Notes under the pieces: model-generated
Databases searched by the model: none
Told to the model about the DNA's origin: nothing
What the model saw: only the letters and a program-made list of their open reading frames with translations
Translations under genes and position numbers: made by a program
NCBI GenBank assembly: GCA_015492875.1
Contig: WGEI01000258.1
Span: 1-25,364, forward strand
Length of the DNA stretch: 25,364 nucleotides
Reading direction: 5' to 3'
DNA from: Anaerolineae bacterium
GTDB taxonomy: Bacteria; Chloroflexota; Anaerolineae; Aggregatilineales; Phototrophicaceae
Shown here: piece after piece, positions 8,534 through 15,406 of the stretch
Position numbering within the stretch: position 1 is the first letter of the stretch
Layout: every line of letters starts with the position of its first letter

Positions 8534-10159
8534 TTAAGCGCCATTCTCGCTAGTGCGGGATACGGCAACAGTAGCGGCATCGCCTTCGGGCTGTACATCG
8601 CCCAAGCCCATAACAGCAATCATACGATTTAGGGCGGCGAGATAGGCTTTTACACTGGCAACTACAATGTCGGTATCTGCGCCATAGCCCCCAAAGGTGC
8701 GCCCGTTTTCTTCAGGTGAAATGCGCACCGTCACTTCACCGAGCGCATCAATGCCTTCGGTAATGCTGTGGACGCTATATTCGACGAGTACATTGGGCGC
8801 TTGGACGATGGCATCGACCGCGCTATAGGAGGCATCTACTGGCCCTGTGCCCACAGCAGCGTGGATGAATTCCTGACCTTCAGCGTTGCGCAACTTCACT
8901 GTGGCGGTGGGCATCCCCATTGTGCCGCAGGTCACCTGTATATCCGCCAGATGGAAGAACTCTTTGGGGCCTTCGAACTCATCTTGCATCAATGCCTCTA
9001 AATCGGCATCGGTGACGGTTTTCTTGGCGTCTGCCAATGCTTTGAAGCGGGCAAAAACCTGATTGAGTTCATCATCATTGAGCTTGTAGCCCAATTCTTC
9101 CAGACGAACGCGCAGGGCATGGCGACCGCTATGCTTGCCCAAAACTAAACGGCTTTGGGAAAGGCCAACGGTCTCCGGGGTCATAATTTCGTAGGTGCTA
9201 GCGTTTTTGAGGACGCCATCCTGATGAATGCCCGCCTCGTGTGCAAAAGCATTCGCGCCAACGACAGCCTTATTAGCCTGTACTTGCATACCCGTGTAGT
9301 TAGAGACTAGGCGGCTGGTCTTCATGATTTCACGAGTATTGATATTGGTACGTAAGTTATAGAATTGCGGGCGGGTGTGAATGGCCATCACAACCTCTTC
9401 GAGGCTGGTATTGCCAGCACGTTCGCCAATGCCGTTGATGGTGACTTCTACTTGTCGCGCGCCGGCAATCACGCCAGCCAACGTGTTGGCAGTGGCTAAG
9501 CCCAAATCATTATGGCAGTGGACTGACCAGATGATACCACTACCGGGGCCACCTCCGGGGGTTTCTGCGATAAGGTTGGCGATGGTTTCGCGCCATTCAT
9601 CTGGCATGACATAGCCGACCGTATCGGGAATGTTGATTGTGGTTGCACCGCACTCAATAGCTAGCGAACACACTTCAATTAAGAAATCGACATCGGTGCG
9701 GCCAGCATCCATAGGGCTAAATTCCACATCCTCGCATAATTCCCGCGCTAGCGTCACAGATTGGCGGATAACGTCAAGGGCTTGTTGGCGGGTGAGGCCG
9801 GTTTGATATTTGAGATGAATATCGGAAGTGCCTAAAAAGGTATGGATACGGGGCTTGGCGGCGTATTTGACGCCTTCCCAGCATTTGCGAATATCGTGTT
9901 CGACCGCGCGCGCCAAACCGCAGATGGTGGGGCCATCTTCTGTACCAACTTCGGCGGCAATGCGTTGAACAGCGGCTAAATCATCAGGTGAAGCAGCCGG
10001 GAAGCCCGCTTCAATGACATCTACCCCTAAGCGGCTTAGCTGGCGCGCAATCTCTAGCTTTTCGGCACTGGACAGTGTACAGCCTGGGCTTTGCTCGCCA
10101 TCGCGCAGGGTGGTATCAAAGATAATCACTGTATTTTCGTCATAGGTACGTGTAACCAT
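8534..10159 (-). CDS. leuA: 2-isopropylmalate synthase
   Basis: LeuA condenses 2-oxoisovalerate with acetyl-CoA, the committed and leucine-inhibited step of leucine synthesis. The 541-residue protein has the catalytic DTTLRDGEQSPG (15-26), HTFLGTSDIHLKYQ, the metal site HCHNDLGLATAN (214-225), GIGERAGN (243-250), and GANAFAHEAGIHQDG. A C-terminal regulatory domain (about 400-510) carries GTGPVDASYSAVDAI, so feedback inhibition by leucine is expected from the family. AAAGGAA lies about 10 nt before the ATG. It follows ilvC after a 129-nt gap, the longest gap between structural genes in the operon, which holds possible regulatory structure. Confidence 0.96.
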   Translation of the reverse strand: MVTRTYDENTVIIFDTTLRDGEQSPGCTLSSAEKLEIARQLSRLGVDVIEAGFPAASPDDLAAVQRIAAEVGTEDGPTICGLARAVEHDIRKCWEGVKYAAKPRIHTFLGTSDIHLKYQTGLTRQQALDVIRQSVTLARELCEDVEFSPMDAGRTDVDFLIEVCSLAIECGATTINIPDTVGYVMPDEWRETIANLIAETPGGGPGSGIIWSVHCHNDLGLATANTLAGVIAGARQVEVTINGIGERAGNTSLEEVVMAIHTRPQFYNLRTNINTREIMKTSRLVSNYTGMQVQANKAVVGANAFAHEAGIHQDGVLKNASTYEIMTPETVGLSQSRLVLGKHSGRHALRVRLEELGYKLNDDELNQVFARFKALADAKKTVTDADLEALMQDEFEGPKEFFHLADIQVTCGTMGMPTATVKLRNAEGQEFIHAAVGTGPVDASYSAVDAIVQAPNVLVEYSVHSITEGIDALGEVTVRISPEENGRTFGGYGADTDIVVASVKAYLAALNRMIAVMGLGDVQPEGDAATVAVSRTSENGA

Positions 10160-10202
10160 GGAAGGGAGTTCCTTTCATTAAATCAAGGTTGGTCGGATAA
10201 AG

Positions 10203-10287
10203 TCTGAACTTAAGGTCACTAAGGCCATCTTCTGACATATCAGACCACCCCCTTCCTACACTCTACAACGCCGCTATCATCATCCAT
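10203..10287 (-). other. Possible leader region in the ilvC-leuA gap
   Basis: The 129-nt gap holds a 15-codon ORF (complement 10240-10287) preceded by an AGGAGG site located in the end of ilvC. One base later comes the ATG of a second ORF (from 10238), whose first 20 codons include five Leu; it overlaps the leuA start out of frame. GTCTGA (10240-10245) can pair either with nearby TCAGA (10231-10235) or with TTCAGAC (10203-10209). There is no T-run terminator, so any control would be translational or nothing at all. Confidence 0.25.
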
Positions 10288-10288
10288 G

Positions 10289-11299
10289 TTAAACCTCCTG
10301 ACGTACTCGTTTAGCGTTCAGGAACGGCATCATCTGGCGCAATTCATCGCCAACTTGTTCAATCAGCAGGTCATGTTCACGAGCACGACGAGCGGCAAAA
10401 TTGGGACGACCGTTCTTGTTCTCTTCAATCCATTCACGGGCAAACGTGCCATCTTGAATACGTTGGAGGACACCGGCCATTTCTTCTTTAACGGCTTCTT
10501 CAAACTGGTCGCCAACAACATAACCGCCATATTCGGCAGTATCGCTGACGCTATACCACATATAGCTGAGGCCGCCTTCATATAGCAGGTCGACGATGAG
10601 TTTCAGCTCGTGCAAGCATTCAAAATAAGCGATTTCTGGTTGATAGCCGGCTTTGACCAATGTTTCAAAGCTAGCGCGAATGAGGGCGGTAACACCACCA
10701 CAAAGTACAACTTGCTCACCGAATAAATCGGTCTCGGTTTCTTCCTTAAAGGTCGTTTCGATGACGCCGGCGCGTGTACAGCCAATACCGCACGCATAGG
10801 CTAAGGCCATTGCTTTGGCGTTACCGGTTGCATCTTGATACACCGCCAACAAACCGGGAGTACCAGCGCCTTCGGTAAAAACCTCGCGCACACGATGGCC
10901 GGGAGATTTGGGCGCAACCATTGCTACATCGACGCTCTCTGGCGGCACAATTTGCTTGAAGTGGATGTTAAAACCATGCGCAAACATCAACATAGCGCCG
11001 TGCTTCAAGTTTGGTCCAATATGTGCGTCATAAACTTCGGCTTGTTTGGTGTCGGGAATGAGTACCATAACCACGTCGGCAGCAGCGGTAGCGTCGGCGA
11101 CAGAGCGCACTTCTAGGCCATCAGCTTCGGCTTTGGCGCGGCTTTTACTGCCTTCGTGCAAGCCAACAATGACATGAACGCCACTGTCATGGAGGTTCAG
11201 CGCATGGGCATGCCCCTGACTGCCATAACCGATGACAGCGACGGTTTTATCTTTCAGTAAATTGAGGTCTGCGTCTTGGTCGTAATACAATTTAGCCAT
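10289..11299 (-). CDS. ilvC: Ketol-acid reductoisomerase
   Basis: IlvC isomerises and reduces acetolactate or acetohydroxybutyrate with NAD(P)H, for Val/Leu and Ile respectively. From the chosen ATG it has 336 residues, the class I (short) form. The dinucleotide-binding motif GYGSQGHAHA is at 24-33. Catalytic His108 lies in FAHGFNIHF. The Mg-binding region ETDLFGEQVVLCGG and the C-terminal GGLSYMWYSVSDTAEYGGYV are clear. I chose the start at 11299, with GAGGGGAG upstream. An in-frame ATG at 11350 would add 17 residues unlike the family and would span the 11326-11349 hairpin. Confidence 0.96.
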   Translation of the reverse strand: MAKLYYDQDADLNLLKDKTVAVIGYGSQGHAHALNLHDSGVHVIVGLHEGSKSRAKAEADGLEVRSVADATAAADVVMVLIPDTKQAEVYDAHIGPNLKHGAMLMFAHGFNIHFKQIVPPESVDVAMVAPKSPGHRVREVFTEGAGTPGLLAVYQDATGNAKAMALAYACGIGCTRAGVIETTFKEETETDLFGEQVVLCGGVTALIRASFETLVKAGYQPEIAYFECLHELKLIVDLLYEGGLSYMWYSVSDTAEYGGYVVGDQFEEAVKEEMAGVLQRIQDGTFAREWIEENKNGRPNFAARRAREHDLLIEQVGDELRQMMPFLNAKRVRQEV

Positions 11300-11325
11300 A
11301 GTATGATGACTCCCCTCATCAAAAT

Positions 11326-11349
11326 TGGGGCGGGCACTTCCCCGCCCCA
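11326..11349 (-). terminator. Intercistronic hairpin between ilvN and ilvC
   Basis: TGGGGCGGG (11326-11334), loop cacttc and CCCGCCCCA (11341-11349) form a perfect 9-bp GC stem. The minus-strand tail is AATTTTGATG, a short U-run. It sits between the ilvN stop and the ilvC ribosome site. It may cause partial termination or protect or process the mRNA. Confidence 0.5.
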
Positions 11350-11367
11350 TCAGTAAACATAGACAAA

Positions 11368-11934
11368 TTAGAGATGGTAGCCGTTCCCATTTGATTTCAC
11401 GGGTACGGCGGGACGATAATCTGTATCTTGAATGCGTGTACCGCGCCCCATAGCAACAACACCGGTACGCACCATTTCTACAATGCCAATGGGGCGCAAT
11501 TCATCAATCATCGCCTCGACAGTATCTTCGGCAGCGACAATTTCAACAACAGCAACTTGCGTACCAATATCGAGGATGCGGGCGGGGTAACGCTCGCAAA
11601 TCGCAGTGACTTGATTGCGGCTTTCAACATCATCGGTACGCACTTTAACCAGTGCTAAGTCACGGCTGACGTGTGGGTCATCAGAGATGATGCGCACATC
11701 AATAACGTTGACCAGCTTATACAGGTTTGCGGCAATCAACTGTACATTCGCCTGTTGCATATCCACAACGATAGTTAAGCGTGACACATGGGGCTGATGC
11801 GTGCGCCCTACAGTGAGGCTGTCAATGTTGAAATTACGACGGCGGAACAGGCTTACGACGCGGTTTAGAACACCGGGCTTATTTTCCACTAAGGCCACAA
11901 TGGTTTGTTTGTTGGTCAAAGTTGGTGCGGTCAT
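11368..11934 (-). CDS. ilvN: Acetolactate synthase small (regulatory) subunit
   Basis: This is the regulatory subunit that stimulates IlvB and confers valine feedback inhibition. The 188-residue protein has an N-terminal ACT domain (about 10-85: TIVALVENKPGVLNRVVSLFRRRNFNIDSLTVG) and a C-terminal domain (about 95-170) ending near IGIVEMVRTGVVAMGRG, as in the long bacterial IlvN/IlvH form. Its ATG overlaps the ilvB stop by 4 nt (ATGA), the usual arrangement for coupled subunit synthesis. Confidence 0.95.
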   Translation of the reverse strand: MTAPTLTNKQTIVALVENKPGVLNRVVSLFRRRNFNIDSLTVGRTHQPHVSRLTIVVDMQQANVQLIAANLYKLVNVIDVRIISDDPHVSRDLALVKVRTDDVESRNQVTAICERYPARILDIGTQVAVVEIVAAEDTVEAMIDELRPIGIVEMVRTGVVAMGRGTRIQDTDYRPAVPVKSNGNGYHL

Positions 11935-13634
11935 TGTTTTGCCTCACTTAGTTTAGGGCGCCGTTTCATCTCGTGCAGGCTAGCGCCAGCAGGCACCATG
12001 GGATAAACCATTTCCTCTTTTTCCACCACAAATTCAATTAGTGTGGGGCCATTAATACTTTGGGCATAAGCCACTGCTTCTTCAACTTGGTTGCGATGGG
12101 TCACACGCATGGCTGGAACGCCGAATGCTTCGGCTAATTTGCAAAAGTCGGGATTAAACATGGGCGTCGCCTGATAGCGGCGGTCGTAGAAAAGCTCTTG
12201 CCATTGGCGCACCATACCCAAGAAGCTGTTATTGATAATGGCGATGTTGACATTGATATTTTCCTGCGCAGCGGTGGCTAACTCGCACATTGTCATTTGG
12301 AAGCCACCATCGCCAACAATCGCCCAAACTACTTCATCTGGACGGCCAAATTTTGCGCCGATGGCAGCCGGCGTGCCAAAACCCATTGTGCCCAATCCGC
12401 CACTAGTGATGAGAGTTGCGGGACGTTGGTGCGGGTAATACTGCGCTTCCAGCATTTGGTGTTGGCCAACATCCGTCACGATAATGGCATCACCCCCGGT
12501 ATAGCGCCACAAGTCGTTAATCACCTGCGCAGCGAAGAGCTTATCGCCGGTATCGTATTGAATGATGTCACGGTCGCTAGCATCTTCTTGCCAATCGCGG
12601 ATACGCGCTATCCACTCTGGATGTTGGTTAGATTCCACATGGGGCAGAAGTTGAGCAAGAACGGTACGCAAATCACCAGCAATTCCCACATCAACCATCA
12701 CGTTTTTATTCAGTTCAGAGGCGTCAATATCGACGTGTATTTTGCGTGAATTGGGTGAATAGGTTTTCAGATTACCAGTTACGCGATCATCGAAGCGCAT
12801 CCCTAGCGCAATGAGCAAGTCGGCCTCTTGAATGGCGTGATTGGCGGCAGCTTCGCCATGCATGCCCATCATGCCAATAACGAGTGGGTGGCTTTCCGGC
12901 ATGCCACCTTTACCGAGCAATGTCAAGGTAACAGGGATTTGGGCGCGTTCCGCCAGTTCGCGGAGTTCTTGCATAGCGCCAGACATGAGAATGCCATGTC
13001 CAGCAAGGATAACCGGACGCTGTGACTGGTTAATGAGTTCAGCAGCGGCAGCAACATCTCGCTCATCAGCCTTTTCAGGCGGGCGATAACCGGGCAAACG
13101 AATTTCGCCTTGCGGGTATTGAAACTCGATACGGGCGTTTTGTACGTCTTTCGGAACATCGATAAGGACAGGGCCGGGGCGGCCAGAACGGGCGATATAA
13201 AAAGCCTCACGAATAATATAAGGGAGTTCCTCAACGTCATACACGAGATAATTGTGTTTGGTAACGGGTAAAGTGACACCTGTTACATCCGTTTCTTGAA
13301 AGGCATCCGAGCCAATGGCAGCAGTAGGCACTTGCCCTGTAATGGCTACTATTGGGGATGAGTCCATCATGGCTGTCGCCAAACCTGTAACGAGATTAGT
13401 CGCACCGGGGCCGCTAGTGGCGATGCACACCCCTACTTTGCCAGTAGCTCGTGCATATCCATCGGCCATATGGGATGCCCCTTGTTCATGGCGCACCAGA
13501 ACATGGTGAATTTGGGGGTATTTGGCCATGGCATCATATGTCGGCAAAATAGCGCCACCGGGATAACCAAAAACCACATCCACGCCCTCTCGAAGGAGGC
13601 ATTCCATGATAATTTCCGCGCCGGTTAATAACAT
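11931..13634 (-). CDS. ilvB: Acetolactate synthase large (catalytic) subunit
   Basis: This TPP enzyme makes 2-acetolactate from two pyruvates, or 2-aceto-2-hydroxybutyrate from pyruvate plus 2-oxobutyrate, the first common BCAA step. At 567 residues it is the normal length. GYPGGAILP lies at 23-31, catalytic Glu50 is in RHEQGASHMADGYAR, the FAD region GMRFDDRVTGN is near 278-288, and the TPP/Mg motif runs from GDGGF (441) to NN (468-469). AAAGGAG precedes the ATG by about 9 nt. The N-terminus MLLTGAEIIMECL is typical of anabolic AHAS, not of catabolic AlsS. It lies 33 nt after ilvE. Confidence 0.96.
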   Translation of the reverse strand: MLLTGAEIIMECLLREGVDVVFGYPGGAILPTYDAMAKYPQIHHVLVRHEQGASHMADGYARATGKVGVCIATSGPGATNLVTGLATAMMDSSPIVAITGQVPTAAIGSDAFQETDVTGVTLPVTKHNYLVYDVEELPYIIREAFYIARSGRPGPVLIDVPKDVQNARIEFQYPQGEIRLPGYRPPEKADERDVAAAAELINQSQRPVILAGHGILMSGAMQELRELAERAQIPVTLTLLGKGGMPESHPLVIGMMGMHGEAAANHAIQEADLLIALGMRFDDRVTGNLKTYSPNSRKIHVDIDASELNKNVMVDVGIAGDLRTVLAQLLPHVESNQHPEWIARIRDWQEDASDRDIIQYDTGDKLFAAQVINDLWRYTGGDAIIVTDVGQHQMLEAQYYPHQRPATLITSGGLGTMGFGTPAAIGAKFGRPDEVVWAIVGDGGFQMTMCELATAAQENINVNIAIINNSFLGMVRQWQELFYDRRYQATPMFNPDFCKLAEAFGVPAMRVTHRNQVEEAVAYAQSINGPTLIEFVVEKEEMVYPMVPAGASLHEMKRRPKLSEAKQ

Positions 13635-13667
13635 AGCTGAACTCCTTTGTGTTCGGGTACTTTATGA

Positions 13668-14603
13668 TTAATCGCCCGGCTCGGTTTGGCGAACGTAAGT
13701 GAGCCAATTGTGGCGGTCGGGCAAACGACCGGACGTGATACCGAAAAACTCATCTTGCACGGCTTTTGTCACAGGGCCGCGAGAACCGGCGCCAATTGTG
13801 ATTCGGTCTACAGAGCGGATAGGCGTAATTTCGGCAGCAGTCCCTGTGAAGAAGATTTCATCGGCCATATACAACATTTCGCGGGCAATCGGCTCAAAGC
13901 GCACTTCATAGCCCAAATCTTTAAGCAGAGTAAGCACGCTATCGCGGGTAATGCCGAGCAAGATTGATGACCATGCCCCCGGTGTATAAACAACACCATC
14001 GAGGACAACGAAAATGTTTTCTCCCGCACCTTCGCTGACATAGCCATTTACATCAAGCGCAATGCCCTCTTCAAAGCCGTTATCATGTGCCTCCATGCTA
14101 ACGAATTGGCTATTCACATAGTTACCGCCGATTTTTGCGAGGGCAGCATGAGTATCTGGCGCCATGCGTCGCCATGAACTCACCTGTACGTCAACGCCCT
14201 GCTCAATGGCTTCTTGCCCTAGATAGCGCCCCCATTCCATAGTGAAGATGACAACTTCTGTTTTGGTGCGTTCGCGCCCTTCTAACCCCAGGGCACCTTC
14301 ACCACGAAAAACGACGGGGCGAATGTAACAGGCTTCATGATTGTTACGGCGGATAGTTTCTACGACAGCATCGGAAAGCGCGTCTACGGTATAGGGCTGG
14401 TCGATACGCGCAACCTTGCAACCGTTCAACAAACGGCGCATATGCGGCTCTAAGCGAAATACAGCTGGTCCATCAGAAGTGGCATAGGCGCGAATGCCCT
14501 CAAATACGCTAGAGCCATAGTGAAGGGCATGCGCCGATACGTGTACCGTTGCGTCTTCCCACTTTACAAACTCACCATTCCGCCAAATCCATTCCGCTGG
14601 CAT
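13668..14603 (-). CDS. ilvE: Branched-chain amino acid aminotransferase
   Basis: IlvE is a class IV PLP transaminase that converts the three branched 2-oxoacids to Val, Leu and Ile with glutamate. The 311 residues match the family. HYGSSVFEGIRAY is at 28-40, PLP Lys157 is in LAKIGGNYVNSQ, the phosphate/ring-binding SEGAGENIF at 190-198, and GITRDSVLTLLKDLGYEV is also present. GAGGGG lies 9 nt before the ATG. It is the first enzyme gene of the operon. I see no good promoter in the 55 nt between it and the upstream hairpin, so its expression probably depends on transcription passing both leader hairpins. Confidence 0.95.
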   Translation of the reverse strand: MPAEWIWRNGEFVKWEDATVHVSAHALHYGSSVFEGIRAYATSDGPAVFRLEPHMRRLLNGCKVARIDQPYTVDALSDAVVETIRRNNHEACYIRPVVFRGEGALGLEGRERTKTEVVIFTMEWGRYLGQEAIEQGVDVQVSSWRRMAPDTHAALAKIGGNYVNSQFVSMEAHDNGFEEGIALDVNGYVSEGAGENIFVVLDGVVYTPGAWSSILLGITRDSVLTLLKDLGYEVRFEPIAREMLYMADEIFFTGTAAEITPIRSVDRITIGAGSRGPVTKAVQDEFFGITSGRLPDRHNWLTYVRQTEPGD

Positions 14604-14648
14604 TGACTTGTTCCCCTCTCTTTAAGTCCAATATCACTCAAGCACCCG

Positions 14649-14703
14649 AAAAACAAAGGCGCTTTCCGGTTGCTTAGAAATTGTTGTAGCAATCAGAAAG
14701 CGC
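14649..14703 (-). terminator. Terminator-like hairpin between small ORF and ilvE (possible second attenuator)
   Basis: The arms 14689-14703 and 14659-14673 form a 15-position stem with one A-C mismatch and one G-U pair, around a 15-nt loop. On the minus strand one base separates the stem from TTTGTTTTT, so it has the form of an intrinsic terminator. The 5' arm is the last coding stretch of the 60-codon ORF, and that ORF's TAA stop (14674-14676) is the first codon of the loop. A ribosome finishing the ORF would therefore cover the structure. Confidence 0.75.
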
Positions 14704-14856
14704 GCGCCATGTTGGCTCTTGGGTTTCGCGGGCATCCTCTGTGTAGTTCCCATTAGAAGCTGCATCCTCGCTCCATGATGGGGAAGATTGATAAGCCTCT
14801 GTCCATGGGCTGGTGTAAGTAGTGTCTTCTTGAGACTGTTGATGTTGCGGTTTCAT
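14674..14856 (-). CDS. Hypothetical 60-residue Ser/Thr/Glu/Gln-rich small protein
   Basis: I do not recognise a family. The ORF begins with ATG preceded by GGAG 8 nt upstream, a good ribosome site. It lies between the leader attenuator and ilvE, in the same direction. The protein is polar and probably disordered, with no membrane segment. It contains no Ile, no Val and one Leu. Short imperfect repeats are visible: SPWTEAY, PSWSEDA, NYTEDAR and PTWRALS. Such composition would allow translation during BCAA starvation, when the operon is switched on (inference). Its end overlaps a terminator-like hairpin, so it may instead act mainly as a regulatory reading frame controlling ilvE. Translation has not been demonstrated. 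Confidence 0.6.
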   Translation of the reverse strand: MKPQHQQSQEDTTYTSPWTEAYQSSPSWSEDAASNGNYTEDARETQEPTWRALSDCYNNF

Positions 14857-14913
14857 TTTCTTACTCCATTTACAGCTTGTTACATGTACGATTGATTTGC
14901 TTGAGCCTAAACT

Positions 14914-14942
14914 AAAAAACCCCCCGGCTTGGGAGGTTTTTT
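14914..14942 (-). terminator. BCAA operon attenuator (terminator hairpin)
   Basis: On the minus strand AAAAAACCTCCC (14942-14931), loop AAGCC (14930-14926) and GGGGGGTTTTTT (14925-14914) form a 12-bp stem with one G-U pair and a built-in T6 tract. On the plus strand the same position is a C-A mismatch, which supports minus-strand function. It sits about 50 nt after the leader peptide stop and before the structural genes, the position of a transcription attenuator. Confidence 0.88.
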
Positions 14943-14988
14943 GTTAGCGTGTTCAGTAATCTCTTACCGTTCAGTAGCCACCCAAGCC
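14926..14988 (-). promoter_or_regulatory. Antiterminator pairing of the BCAA attenuator
   Basis: Segment GGCTTGGGTGG (complement 14978-14988) starts one base after the leader peptide stop. It is complementary at 10 of 11 positions to CCTCCCAAGCC (complement 14926-14936), which is the 5' arm core plus loop of the terminator. The two pairings are mutually exclusive. Between them a small hairpin, CGGTAA-GAGA-TTACTG, can bring the two segments together. A ribosome stalled on the Ile/Val/Leu codons would leave the first segment free (read-through). A ribosome reaching the stop would mask it (termination). Confidence 0.82.
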
Positions 14989-14989
14989 A

Positions 14990-15076
14990 TCATAACCCGC
15001 CGCCGATAATAAGGACGAGTACAAGTACGTTAATAATGATGATAAGGGTGTTGATATTGCTGAACGATTTAGACAT
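14990..15076 (-). CDS. BCAA operon leader peptide
   Basis: This is a 28-codon ORF, MSKSFSNINT then LIIIINVLVLVLII (residues 11-24), ending GGGL and TGA. Of residues 11-24, 13 are Ile, Val or Leu (six Ile, four Leu, three Val). Together with the adjacent mutually exclusive hairpins and the ilv/leu genes downstream, this is the signature of an ilv-type attenuation leader, comparable in principle to the enterobacterial ilv leader. It starts about 40 nt after the predicted transcription start. No clear Shine-Dalgarno site precedes the ATG. A 6-codon ORF (complement 15069-15089) overlaps the start and could help initiation by coupling. A small hydrophobic membrane peptide is the alternative reading. 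Confidence 0.82.
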   Translation of the reverse strand: MSKSFSNINTLIIIINVLVLVLIIGGGL

Positions 15077-15104
15077 AGATTTTTGCCATTTAGACAACAA
15101 GCTT

Positions 15105-15121
15105 TTCAACTTACTGTTGAA
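15105..15121. repeat. Perfect inverted repeat at the BCAA operon transcription start
   Basis: TTCAAC-ttact-GTTGAA is a perfect 6-5-6 palindrome directly downstream of the predicted -10 box, overlapping the expected start site. It could be an operator for a repressor or a 5'-end hairpin that stabilises the leader RNA. No adjacent regulator gene is present, so the function is open. Confidence 0.5.
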
Positions 15122-15122
15122 T

Positions 15123-15151
15123 AGGGTATACGGGTTTTTCAATACTGTCAA
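15123..15151 (-). promoter_or_regulatory. Predicted sigma-70-type promoter of the BCAA operon
   Basis: On the minus strand a consensus TTGACA (15151-15146) is followed after 17 nt by TACCCT (15128-15123); a TATACC alternative has 15-nt spacing. The -35 is perfect and the -10 is weak. Start of transcription is predicted near 15116, about 40 nt before the leader peptide ATG. Confidence 0.65.
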
Positions 15152-15340
15152 CTAATTAGATGGAAAATCGTTCCGAACAGCACAAATTCATATAAAGTGC
15201 TGGCCAAGTATTGTGCATAACTTACAAAGCAACCTTTAGCACAGAGATGGTGAGAAGAATACATTGAGAATACGCTAATGGGCTTTCCACGCCCACCAAA
15301 CCGTAAGTGTTAATCTCTTAAATTGCTAGCCCAAGCTGTT

Positions 15341-15368
15341 TTGCGCTTAAATTTTATACGGCTATAAT
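15341..15368 (+). promoter_or_regulatory. Predicted promoter of the NTT/HEAT/cNMP gene
   Basis: TTGCGC (15341-15346), a 16-nt spacer and a consensus TATAAT (15363-15368) lie 38 nt before the ATG at 15407. It is divergent from the BCAA promoter. The roughly 190 bases between the two promoters hold only short imperfect inverted repeats. Confidence 0.65.
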
Positions 15369-15406
15369 AAGCGGCAAGTGCTTCACAAACTGCTTAGGTT
15401 GGCTCT

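Noticed and set aside
10160..10288. T-box riboswitch before leuA or in the BCAA leader
   Set aside because: No T-box consensus (GGGTGGNACCGCG-like) segment is present in either region; the BCAA leader is explained by a leader peptide.
11140..11170. A Glu in the IlvC cofactor loop (LHEGSKS) as a sign of NADH preference
   Set aside because: As I recall, EGSKS-type loops also occur in NADPH-dependent enzymes, and both following serines are kept, so no switch can be claimed.
11299..11350. A 17-residue N-terminal extension of IlvC
   Set aside because: It spans a perfect GC hairpin and the ilvC ribosome site; family members start at the internal MAKLYYD.
14949..15155. A 68-codon plus-strand ORF in the BCAA leader region
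   Set aside because: It lies antisense to the leader peptide, attenuator and promoter, has no ribosome site, and its composition is explained by the complementary strand.
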